The position numbers were made by a program, and so were the translations under genes. DNA of 41,474 nucleotides from Chrysochromulina parva. Lineage: Eukaryota; Haptophyta; Prymnesiales; Chrysochromulinaceae. A model generated the notes under the pieces. The model was not told where the DNA came from, did not search any database, and saw only the letters and a list, made by a program, of their open reading frames with translations. Every line of letters begins with the position of its first letter. Position 1 is the stretch's first letter. Positions 33,901 to 41,474 of this stretch are shown piece after piece. The stretch spans positions 1 to 41,474 of the forward strand of contig PJAB01000113.1 of assembly GCA_002887195.1 (NCBI GenBank), in the 5' to 3' direction.

Positions 33901-35043
33901 ATGCCGTCGCAAGCAACAGAATGGCGGAAGTCCTGCGACGTCCTGCCATTCACTCGGCGTCACATTTTCGGCTGCATCAACCAATCCAGCCAGCGAGACT
34001 ACCTGCGGCAATATGCATGCTCCACCTGCGACGACAGCTCTTTATCTGTTTCTGCCCATGACTGTAGTGCCATCCCGTTGCTGCGCAACCTCACAGTGGC
34101 CTTTGTTGGCGACTCGCTCATGGGCGAGCTGCACACTCTCGCCAACTGCTTGCTGCCGTTCGGCACAGTCGCGTTTGCGCTCAACTTGGTGCCGCACCAC
34201 GAGCCGCTCGCACGGCAGTTGCGTTTGGTGCTGTCCACAGCCGATGTCGTGCTCTTCAACTTTGGCCTGTGGTACAATTTCGAGCCGCCGGCGGTCGTTT
34301 CCGAGGGCGTGGACGAGAGTCTCACGCCGCAGCTTGTGGAGACCTGTCTAGCGCGCGGCCTTGGCGACGGCGGCGCTCTCGGCAAAGCGTGCTCGACGAA
34401 CGCATGCATGCTCGACCCATCGGGTAACCTTGAGAACGTTGCGTACGCCTTCCGCCGCCGGCTGTGCGAGCGTGCCATGGGGAGCGACGCGTACGCCTCC
34501 GATCTCATGCGCTTCGCGTCAACGCTCTCGGCGGTCGCCGCGGAGCAGCGCTGGCGCGCGCGGCGACTCATCTGGCGCGACAACACGCCACAGCACTATG
34601 CGACACCTAGCGGTTACTTCCCGACTTTTCGCAACGCCTCATGGCCGTCGGCAGGAAGCTGCATGCCCATCAAGGGACACCACTTCCCGCTGGCCAATGA
34701 GCGAAACCGGCTGGCAGAGCGCTTCCTCGCGCCGCTCTTGAGCGCGCCGCCGAACGCGCCAGCACGCCTTGAGCGTATGAGCACATGGCAACACGACGTG
34801 GCGCATCACGCGGAGCACCCGCGTGGCAAGCGCGACGAGCTCGAGGAGGTTGCTCCGACGATGCGCGCGACGACACAGCGAGTAGGGAATTTTTCGTCAT
34901 ACTTGGTATCGGACTGCTCGCACTTTTGCCTGCACAGTGCCGTGAGCAGGAACTGGATGGAGACTCTCCTGCTGACCGTGCTTTTCCCGAGGCTCGAACC
35001 CGGCACGCTCGCAAGCACTACGGAGAGAGATTCGTCGACATGA
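33901..35043 (+). CDS. PC-esterase (TBL/SGNH-like acyl-esterase) family protein 2
   Basis: 380 codons from ATG 33901. The GDS block is LTVAFVGDSLMGELHTLANC (Ser72), followed by VVLFNFGLWYNFEPP, the central LIWRDNTPQHYATPSGYF and the C-terminal SDCSHFCLHSAVSRNWME with Asp338 and His341. The order and spacing agree with the PC-esterase family, and the D-C-x-H-F-C motif is shared with the paralogue at 29431-30717. By family it would transfer or remove O-acyl groups on glycans in the secretory pathway. No signal peptide is visible at this start, so a short 5' exon may be missing. The frame extends upstream to a GTG at 33856 without better support. Confidence 0.75.
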   Translation: MPSQATEWRKSCDVLPFTRRHIFGCINQSSQRDYLRQYACSTCDDSSLSVSAHDCSAIPLLRNLTVAFVGDSLMGELHTLANCLLPFGTVAFALNLVPHHEPLARQLRLVLSTADVVLFNFGLWYNFEPPAVVSEGVDESLTPQLVETCLARGLGDGGALGKACSTNACMLDPSGNLENVAYAFRRRLCERAMGSDAYASDLMRFASTLSAVAAEQRWRARRLIWRDNTPQHYATPSGYFPTFRNASWPSAGSCMPIKGHHFPLANERNRLAERFLAPLLSAPPNAPARLERMSTWQHDVAHHAEHPRGKRDELEEVAPTMRATTQRVGNFSSYLVSDCSHFCLHSAVSRNWMETLLLTVLFPRLEPGTLASTTERDSST

Positions 35044-35603
35044 ATATAACTGCACTGTTTTGGGGTTCCTTGTTCCCCTCATCTTGTGTTCCATCGGACA
35101 CTCAGCGACACTGTCCAACTGGCGAGCTATAAGGAATAAGCGAGCTTCCTAAAAAGAACCGAATCTGGTAATCGAAGTTGTTTGGTTTCGCGTTTTCGTA
35201 TCGTGCACGCCCGAACACCGTACCACGCTTAGTATGCCTGGGGGTGACCCCCTCGCCACGTGTACGCTGCCTCAGACGCTGCCTGTAGGCGATTAGTAGG
35301 TGTCCCGGCTCCCACGTCCGATGTTTACTTACTTACGTTACGCCTACTAGGTTACTTATACGTATCGTGCACGCCCGCAGAGACGACCTCGCGGACCCCC
35401 CCACCCCCCATCTGATCATCTGTCACAATCTCGCCCAGCAGCATCTACGGGGTCTTCGGGCAGCGAACGGTAGAGGTGACCGCCTTTCTGAATCTTCTCG
35501 GATGTGACCATCCGCATCCGCCGGAACGCCTCCGGTACCGCGGCAGCTCGGCTCGGGTGGGCCTAGGTGGGCGTAGGTCCTCTTCCCGGAACGCTCACGG
35601 ACT
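35044..35603. other. Intergenic region with a 17-bp direct repeat
   Basis: Tandem-gene spacer of 560 bp; the left part is lower in GC. The 17-mer cgtatcgtgcacgcccg occurs at 35197-35213 and 35361-35377. Words tacttacttacgttacgcc and ctactaggttactta lie near 35328-35360. No gene recognised. Confidence 0.6.
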
Positions 35604-36740
35604 ATGGGAGCCCTCCTCACAACGGCAGCGGCCACGGCCACTTTGCCGGAACGGATAGACAATCAGCGGTGGACATTGGTCGCTCGGCCCTCGGGCCTGA
35701 TGCAGCTCGACGACGTAAAGCTCGTCCATGAGCAACTGGATACCTCGGCGCTGAAGGAGGGCGAGGCCATCATCCAGTGTGAGGTCTTGTCAGTCGACGC
35801 GTTTCTGCGCACGATGCTGGATGAAAAGGCTTACCACGGCGCCATCGCATTGGGTGATACGATTCCTGCTCTTGGCTACGGCAAGGTCGTCGCCTCGGCC
35901 AACCCGAAGCTCAGATGTGGGTCCCGTGTTATGGGCATGCTCGGCGCTTGCTCCTATGCTAAGCTGGGCAAGGACCAGGCCGCCATGGCGATGCCGATGC
36001 TCTCGCTGCCGTATGTGCAGCCGCGAACCTTCCTCGGGCTCCTCGGGGTCACGAGCGGCCTCACCGCGTGGGTCGGGATCCATGCCGTCACCAAGCCGCC
36101 GCGCCGAGGTGAGACCGCCCTAGTCTCTGGAGCGGCAGGTGCGACTGGATCCGTTGCCGCACAGCTCGCCAAGCAAACTGGCGCCCGCGTGGTCGGCGTG
36201 GCCGGCGGAGAAAACAAGAAAGCCTACCTGCTCGACAAACTCGGACTCGCAGCTGCCATCGACTACAAGGATACGCATCTCACAATCGGCGAGCAGCTTG
36301 ATAAGCTGTGCCCCAACGGGATCGACTACTACTTCGACACGGTGGGAGGCGAGCTCCTGGACGAGGTGCTCCGGCGGCTGAACCGTAACGCGCGCGTGGT
36401 CATCTGCGGCGCCTCCTCGCAGTACAATGGCAACCTTAACGTCGGCACAGTGCGCGGCCCGTCAGAGTACTTGAAGCTCGCAGAGAAGGGAGCGCAAATG
36501 ATCGGGTTCAACGTGATGTTCTACTTCCATCGGCTTCCGGGGGCCATGGTGCACATCCTCTGGCTGATGTTCCGCGGCAAGATCTTCATGACGGAGCAGC
36601 TCGAGCGCGGCGTCGAGGCGTTCGCCCCCGCGATGATCAAGATGTTCACAGGTGGACATATCGGCAAGCTCCTCGTCGAGATCGGACCTCCGAGGCCGAG
36701 CTCGGAGGGAACCGGCGAGGCCAGCAAAAAGATCGTGTGA
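35604..36740 (+). CDS. MDR-family NAD(P)H-dependent alkenal/prostaglandin reductase-like protein
   Basis: 378 codons, no intron. It is a medium-chain dehydrogenase/reductase of the leukotriene B4 12-hydroxydehydrogenase / alkenal double-bond reductase type. The N-terminal GroES-like domain contains EVLSVDAFLRTMLDEKAYHGA and GDTIPALGYGKVVAS. Conserved YVQPRTFLGLLGVTSGLTAW comes next, then the nucleotide-binding motif SGAAGATGSVAAQLAK (residues 175-190, AxxGxxG). DYYFDTVGGELLDEVLRRL and RVVICGASSQYN follow, as in this family. It lacks zinc ligands, as expected. It should reduce alpha,beta-unsaturated aldehydes or ketones, a lipid-peroxide detoxification role, in the cytosol. The ATG at 35604 gives a normal family length plus a short C-terminal tail. 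Confidence 0.92.
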   Translation: MGALLTTAAATATLPERIDNQRWTLVARPSGLMQLDDVKLVHEQLDTSALKEGEAIIQCEVLSVDAFLRTMLDEKAYHGAIALGDTIPALGYGKVVASANPKLRCGSRVMGMLGACSYAKLGKDQAAMAMPMLSLPYVQPRTFLGLLGVTSGLTAWVGIHAVTKPPRRGETALVSGAAGATGSVAAQLAKQTGARVVGVAGGENKKAYLLDKLGLAAAIDYKDTHLTIGEQLDKLCPNGIDYYFDTVGGELLDEVLRRLNRNARVVICGASSQYNGNLNVGTVRGPSEYLKLAEKGAQMIGFNVMFYFHRLPGAMVHILWLMFRGKIFMTEQLERGVEAFAPAMIKMFTGGHIGKLLVEIGPPRPSSEGTGEASKKIV

Positions 36741-37131
36741 AGACGAGATAGATTACGGGGGCGAGTGTGAATTTACGACGTGGTTCTTCAAGTTTGTAGA
36801 AGTTCTACATGAAGTTCGGTTATAGTACGGCCGGGAACAGGAGCGAGGAGGACCGGACACTGGGTTGACGTGGGCCGAGCGTCCAGGCACCCTGTCTCCA
36901 CTGTCCATCATCTCCGGGCCGCCTGCAGTACTGCCAGTACATACACGAGGGGCTGATGAGGGGCCGCCTTCCGACCGGATAACAGAGATACTAACACGAC
37001 GTGCGACTTGGAACCTCTGGAGCGTCGGCAGAGTACCGTAGTTTATGGCAGCGACTCACTGGTCACTCCACCGCGCTCCGCGGAGAGGCAGCGGAGACGG
37101 GAGAGAGGCTGCTATACTGAGAGAGAGAGGC
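36741..37131. other. Intergenic region, convergent 3' ends
   Basis: 390 bp between the reductase stop and the stop of the ankyrin-JmjC gene. A short gag repeat lies near 37119-37130. Nothing else recognised. Confidence 0.6.
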
Positions 37132-38775
37132 TCATTGCGGGTTGGCACGTAGCTGCTCGCGCAGGATGCGATGACGGGTGGAGATGGCGGTGCCGCAGTG
37201 CCACCAGCAGTTGACCGCCAGATTGAGCTCATCCGGTCCGTCGCATAAGGAGTCGACCTCGTGGTACCAAAAGGCGGGAAGCAGCAGTGCGTCGCCCGCA
37301 TGCACGTCCACGGTGGTCAGGTGTGCGTGCTCAAACAGAGGCGCGAGTGGCGCGCGTGAGGCCTCGCCGGCACACACGAGCGGGAAATTGTCGTACGTCG
37401 CGCGCTCGTCGGCGCTCGGCAGAGGTTCGATCTCATACTTGCCGGGGCCACGGCGCACCACGCTGGCCGCTGGAACGGTCGCCGGGCAGGGTGCGAGTCC
37501 GCAAATCGGCGTCGGATCGATGAGAGTGAAACGCTTCGATCCCTGCAACTGGATCAAGAGCGAGTCATACCCATCATAGTGCAGCTGGGAGAGCTTCGGT
37601 GGTGAGCAGGCCCAGAGATTCGCGTGGAATCCAGGCGGCATCGCTCCGTCTCTGTCTCTGTCTCCGTCGCTGTCTCCGTCGCTGTCGGCGTCGGCCAGCT
37701 GTAAGGTGGAGCGTCGAACCAGGCTGTCCGCGAGTGGCGGCAGAGCACTGCCGTCTTGCCCGAAGAGGCTTCCGAGGTCCGAGGTACGCGACTGCTGCAC
37801 CGCCACGTGCTCAAGCCGGCCGCCCTCGTCGTCGGCGGCTGCGGCGGCCGCATCCGCCGCCAGTGATCTGGCGGACGAAATGGGCGAAGACTTGGCAGCA
37901 TGCAGCTCGTCTATGAAGGAGGCGAAGCTCATCTCTTGAGACGGGGGACGGAGCACGCACAGCACGTCCTCGCCATCGACCGACGTGACGCGCTCGAAGC
38001 GCTGGTAGAGGGCGTCCGGCGAGAACCCCGCCCGAACACGAAGCTGCCCCCAGCGCTCCCGGAGCTCACCGCTGGCGGACCAATCTCGGACCATCTCCGA
38101 CCAGTCCTTGCCGAGGCCCTTGATGAGCACCGGCGTCGAGTCGGCGAGCGCAGCATCCCACGCGGACGGGCTGACGGCGAGCTCTGCGGCGGTCAGAATC
38201 CGCATTGTCCCGTGCGTACTAGCCGAAGGGCCCTTGGACGCGGGACGCCTCGCGCTCGGCTTTGCGGGGGGCGGTTGGTCCATCAAGAGCTGCACCGCCC
38301 CCTCATGACCCATCGCACGGGCCAGATCAACTGCCGAGATGCAGTCGTTGGGGGCAGTCACGTCGCTGCTCAGCAACGCTCCCAGAGTGTCGGCGTCACC
38401 AGCAGCGGCGGCGAGATGCACTGGCGGCAACGAGCCTGCAAACGGCGCTCCTGTGGATGCAACCGTGCAGTCTGCCTCGGCCAGCAGCTTCACCACAGGC
38501 GCCCTTGAGTGCAGAATCGCCCAGTCGAGCGGACGCATGCTGAGCTCGTCGACAGCTGTCTGGTCGGCACCCATTCTGAGCAGTGCCGTGCATGCCTCGA
38601 CACGACCTTCGAATGCAGCTTGATGCAGCAAGGTCCTACCGCCGTTGTCTGAGGCAACGGCCAACGTACTGTCACTCTCCAGGAGCTGCTCGAGAAGTTC
38701 AACGTTCCCGTGCCACACGGCCGACTGAGCCTCTGCGAAGGCGCTCGTGCTGCTGAGCGTGTCGACCAGCCCCAT
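37132..38775 (-). CDS. Ankyrin-repeat JmjC/cupin_8 Fe(II)/2-oxoglutarate dioxygenase
   Basis: 547 codons from Met at 38775 (Met at 38844 and 39048 also in frame). Residues about 5-160 hold four ankyrin repeats (WHGNVELLEQLLESDSTLAV, GGRTLLHQAAFEGRVEACTALL, MRPLDWAILHSRAPVVKLL, PPVHLAAAAGDADTLGALL). From about residue 190 a cupin_8/JmjC domain follows (VLIKGLGKDW, later LSQLHYDGYDSLLIQLQGSKRFTLIDP). The iron facial triad is visible as H399, D401 and H505 (LLLPAFWYHEVDSL), and the lysine of QGSKRF is the expected 2-oxoglutarate contact. A disordered Asp/Ser-rich insert (DSDGDSDGDRDRD) interrupts the domain. The type is close to FIH/JMJD7-like protein hydroxylases rather than histone demethylases with PHD domains. 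Substrate unknown. Confidence 0.88.
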   Translation of the reverse strand: MGLVDTLSSTSAFAEAQSAVWHGNVELLEQLLESDSTLAVASDNGGRTLLHQAAFEGRVEACTALLRMGADQTAVDELSMRPLDWAILHSRAPVVKLLAEADCTVASTGAPFAGSLPPVHLAAAAGDADTLGALLSSDVTAPNDCISAVDLARAMGHEGAVQLLMDQPPPAKPSARRPASKGPSASTHGTMRILTAAELAVSPSAWDAALADSTPVLIKGLGKDWSEMVRDWSASGELRERWGQLRVRAGFSPDALYQRFERVTSVDGEDVLCVLRPPSQEMSFASFIDELHAAKSSPISSARSLAADAAAAAADDEGGRLEHVAVQQSRTSDLGSLFGQDGSALPPLADSLVRRSTLQLADADSDGDSDGDRDRDGAMPPGFHANLWACSPPKLSQLHYDGYDSLLIQLQGSKRFTLIDPTPICGLAPCPATVPAASVVRRGPGKYEIEPLPSADERATYDNFPLVCAGEASRAPLAPLFEHAHLTTVDVHAGDALLLPAFWYHEVDSLCDGPDELNLAVNCWWHCGTAISTRHRILREQLRANPQ

Positions 38776-39844
38776 TTTTGCTTGGCGAGCATGTGGCACA
38801 AGGAGCGGAAGTATTGTGACCAGAGGTGCTGCGCTAACGAGCATGTGGCACAAAGGAGCACACGGCGAGCGGTCGGCCACAACCCGACCGTCCGCGAGTA
38901 CGAAGCCAAGGAAGCCCTTCGGATCGACTCCCAGGGGCCTTTCACTTTCCCCACAGAGCTGCACCACAGAACGGCGCCTGCTGCCGCGCCAGGGAGGCGC
39001 CCCTTGATGAGGGATGTAATTGCGCCTGGGATCAACACGAAACTGCAATCTCGGTCATTCCGCTTTCATTCCGCTACGGTGCGCGCGCGCGGCGCGCCTC
39101 GGCCAGGCATCAGTCTGTTTCCCCGGTACAAGTGCGAGTGGAGAGTGAGTGGAGTCACTGAGTGAGTGAGCGGACCGTGAGTGAGTGAGTTGAGTGACGT
39201 TTCTCGACCTGTACCCCGTATAGCGTACTGTACCACCGGTGGTGGATCTGTGTCTCAATAACTCACTCACTCCCGCAAGTTCAACACCCGAACAACACGA
39301 GCGAGCGTGCGGGTGCGCGCACACAGGCGTCAGAGACGCGGACCATTCGGGTGCGAGTGACACTCGACACGCAAGCCCGAAGGCGTCCATCATGAAGGCG
39401 TCGTGCCCGGAGCGGGGGATCGCTAAGGGCAGGGCGCGCGCGGTTCACAACAGCCCCGCCGTGGGCTAACCATGCCTCGAGACATGCCTCGAGACATGCT
39501 CGGCCAGCACCTCCGCGGGTCACAGCGGGAGGCAGAGGCGAGGGAGACAGACAGACCACGTGGGGCCTCCAGAGGCCACGGGTGTGGACGCACCGGCTGG
39601 CACAAGCACATGCACGTGGCCCCTTGGCGTAGTTCACCCCACCAGGAAAGAGAACGGATCATCCTACTAGGACCACTCCAGGAGGGAGCCAACGCTGGGG
39701 GAAGCCGGACAGGCGGGGGGCTTTGGTGGATCAGGCCGCAAACGGGGCTAACTTGTGCTAGCTCCTTGCGGGGGGGCCCTCCCGCCTTCGATGGTGCGCA
39801 GTGGCGGCCAGAGGGGTCTCGAGCGGCGCAGCCCTGAGAGCGTT
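38776..39844. other. Spacer between the JmjC gene and the phosphoesterase gene
   Basis: The 5' region of the JmjC gene (its frame stays open to 39048) followed by about 800 bp without a convincing gene. Short repeats: gagtgagtgagt words (39140-39200), a tandem atgcctcgagac (about 39472-39497), and a 9-mer ttgtgctag-type AT-richer patch. No RNA gene seen. Confidence 0.5.
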
Positions 39845-41474
39845 CTAGTCCCGCGCGTTCGCCGGGGTGGGCACGTGGCAAGTGGCGTGGGAGGGTCCGT
39901 CCGCGGACGATCCAGGGAGGCCGCTGTCGCGGGCACGATCACCATCGTGATCCGCGTCGCCGTCGTCGTCGCCATCCTCGTCGCCAGCGTCGTCGTCGTC
40001 GTCGAACTGATCGATGGCGCGCGGATGCACATCCATCTGCACCATCTCATCCTCATCCGTGTACGGCAGCGGCACGCGCTTCGTGTCCTCTCCGCGTCGG
40101 AAGATCCTGTACTGCTCGTCGATCCACACCTGATGAAGCCATCAAGGGTCATCAAGGGCCATCCGGTGAACTCAGACTCACGCATACATGTGTGTAACAA
40201 GAGGCCGGCATCAGGGGCCCTCAGGGGCACTCAACTCGCCGAGCCGCACCTGCAGCTCATCAAAGCCCATCTGTTCCCAGCCCGCGGGCGGCTCGTTGCC
40301 GAGGAGCGTCTGCCACAGCTTCACGTGCTTACGCTGGCGCCGCGTGATGTCCGCGGCGGTGCCGCACCCGTGGTAGGTCACCTTGGACGTTGGCTCTGGC
40401 GCGTCGGGCAAGTGCATGGGTGTGTCGGTGCGAGGACTCGTCTCGGTGAGGAGCTCTGCGAATGAGCCAGCCCATGAGTCGCGCATGGTGAGGAACTTGG
40501 GGAGGCCGAAGAGGTCGACGATGGTCGCCGAGATGGCCGAATGCTCCCACACGGTGTGTCCCGTGTTGAGGGGGCCCGGCCGCTTGGGCGGCCCCTCAAT
40601 GACGCCCGCGGGGATCCAGGGTGACATGAGGTACGAGACCACGCGCGAGCCCACGCGGCGGAAGTCGAACTTGTTCTTGCACCCGTGCGTGCGCGAGTAC
40701 GGCAACGTGTGCGACGAGTTGTCAGGCGGAATGCCTTCCGTGGGCGGCACCACGTGGTCGTACCTGATATGAGGGAAGCAATCAGGTGATCAGGTGGCAC
40801 TCAGGGAGCCAACCGGTGGCAGCCATTGGCAATCTGAGTGGCACTCTTTGGTGGCACTCATATGTGCCCGCGCTCAGCCGTACCAGCCGCCCGCATCGTC
40901 GTACGTCACGAGGAAGAGCGTCTTGTTCCAGCCCGGGCCTGCACGCAGCGCCTCGTAGTGATCCTTCACATTGCGCTCGCCCAGCGCGACGTCGTGGCAG
41001 GGGTGGTCGTCGTTTGGGTGGCCGTTGCGCGGATCGGAGCCGGAGACGATGTAGCTAAACTTGGGCAGCGTGCCCTCGGCCGCCTCTTTGAAGAACGTCT
41101 TCGACGTCTTGAAGTTCTTCTCGGCGTGCCGCAGCACACCCGCCATGTACGCATCGGGCGGCGTCGAGTTCCAATAGAGGCCAAAGCTCACGCCTGCTTC
41201 GGCCAGGTTGTCGTAGATGGTACGCTGCGGAAAGAGCGGGTCGATGCCACCGCATTCGATGTAGTCGATGTTGTCGTTGATGCCGGCCGACGTGGCCGAC
41301 TGTGCCCAGATGTGGTTGGGCATCGAGAAGCTCGGCACGGCCGAATGGTAGTTGTTGAAGATGGAGAAGACCTCCGCAATCTTCTTCTTGACGGGGAGCG
41401 CGTCCTTGCCAAAGAGCTGGATCGACGTGCCGTGTGCGCCGTGAGCGTACGAGTTGTCGTCCGACTGCGCGCCG
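39845..41474 (-). CDS. Phosphoesterase family (PF04185-like; non-specific phospholipase C / acid phosphatase), C-terminal part, 3 exons
   Basis: The gene enters from the right edge. Exons 41474-40884, 40763-40250 and 40129-39845 (stop TAG) give about 462 residues. The first exon starts GAQSDDNSYAHGAHGTSIQ. It has GVSFGLYWNSTPP, LPKFSYIVSGSDPRNGHPND, DHPCHDVALGERNVKDHYEAL and FLVTYDDAGGWYDHVVPP across the first junction. FDFRRVGSRVVSYLMSPWIP and TVWEHSAISATIVDLFGLP follow in exon 2. These are hallmarks of the alkaline-phosphatase-like phosphoesterase family that includes plant NPC enzymes and bacterial acid phosphatases. It should cleave phosphate esters, perhaps phospholipid head groups. The N-terminal metal-binding part is outside the window. 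The tail is Asp-rich (QFDDDDDAGDEDGDDDGD). Confidence 0.88.
40130..40249 (-). other. Phosphoesterase gene intron (GT-AG, 120 nt, phase 0)
   Basis: Sense GTGCGGCTCGGC...GGCTTCATCAG; the junction is ELQ|VWIDEQY. It is the same length as the other intron and contains GATGGCC and TTGATGACCCTTGATGGC words. The exon start GTGTGGATC is similar to the intron start GTGCGGCTC. Confidence 0.85.
40764..40883 (-). other. Phosphoesterase gene intron (GT-AG, 120 nt, phase 2)
   Basis: Sense GTACGGCTGAGC...CATATCAG; the exon resumes with GTACGACC, so the first bases of intron and downstream exon are alike. The interior has GAGTGCCACTCAGATTGCC and CACCTGATTGC words on the sense strand, as in the ARM gene introns. 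Confidence 0.85.

Noticed and set aside
35836..35850. accacggcgcc word in the reductase exon
   Set aside because: It encodes a normal part of the protein (AYHGAIAL) and lacks the rest of the element.

Overview
This is a nuclear stretch of a GC-rich, intron-bearing eukaryotic microbe, most likely a unicellular alga. A haptophyte is my first guess and a pelagophyte-like stramenopile is possible. The reasons are strongly GC-biased codon use, short introns (about 70-340 nt, some with GC-AG borders), close divergent gene pairs, and gene families typical of algae (PC-esterases, proline-stalk surface proteins, ankyrin fusions). I saw no rRNA, tRNA, CRISPR array, bacterial operon, or virus-like gene.

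Layout, left to right: the 3' end of a TRPM-like cation channel gene (+); a coiled-coil protein (-) divergent from a membrane-anchored purple acid phosphatase (+, 3 exons); a giant armadillo-repeat protein (+, 12 exons, about 3,494 aa, 12 kb); a partial, possibly decaying surface-protein gene (-) with an SbsA-like Ig domain and a proline-rich region; a double HMG-box/AT-hook protein (-, 2 exons) divergent from an ankyrin-class II histone deacetylase fusion (+); a PTEN-like phosphatase (-) divergent from a PC-esterase family protein (+); TRAPPC6/Trs33 (+, 2 exons); mitochondrial ribosomal protein uL15m (-) divergent from a second PC-esterase (+); an MDR-family NAD(P)-dependent alkenal reductase (+); an ankyrin-JmjC (cupin_8) dioxygenase (-); and the C-terminal part of a phosphoesterase/non-specific phospholipase C family gene (-, 3 exons) running off the right edge.

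The genes do not form one pathway. Two chromatin-type genes (HMG/AT-hook and HDAC) share a promoter region, and a JmjC hydroxylase of the FIH-like type lies further along.

The most interesting signal is in the introns. In the armadillo gene, most introns carry copies of the flanking exon sequence (19-40 bp, often identical or with one mismatch). Ten of eleven introns are phase 0, many at CAG|G junctions and at the same register of the ARM repeat. They are filled with two repeat families in fixed sense orientation: a (C)TGATTGCC/TGATGGCCTC satellite, and a roughly 36-45 bp element containing TGCTCACCACGGCGCC that ends in the 3' splice site CCCCACAG. The satellite family also occurs in introns of the HMG and phosphoesterase genes. 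This looks like recent intron gain by tandem exon-junction duplication and/or an introner-like element family. A second signal is a 21-bp near-palindrome found identically in two divergent promoter regions 20 kb apart.
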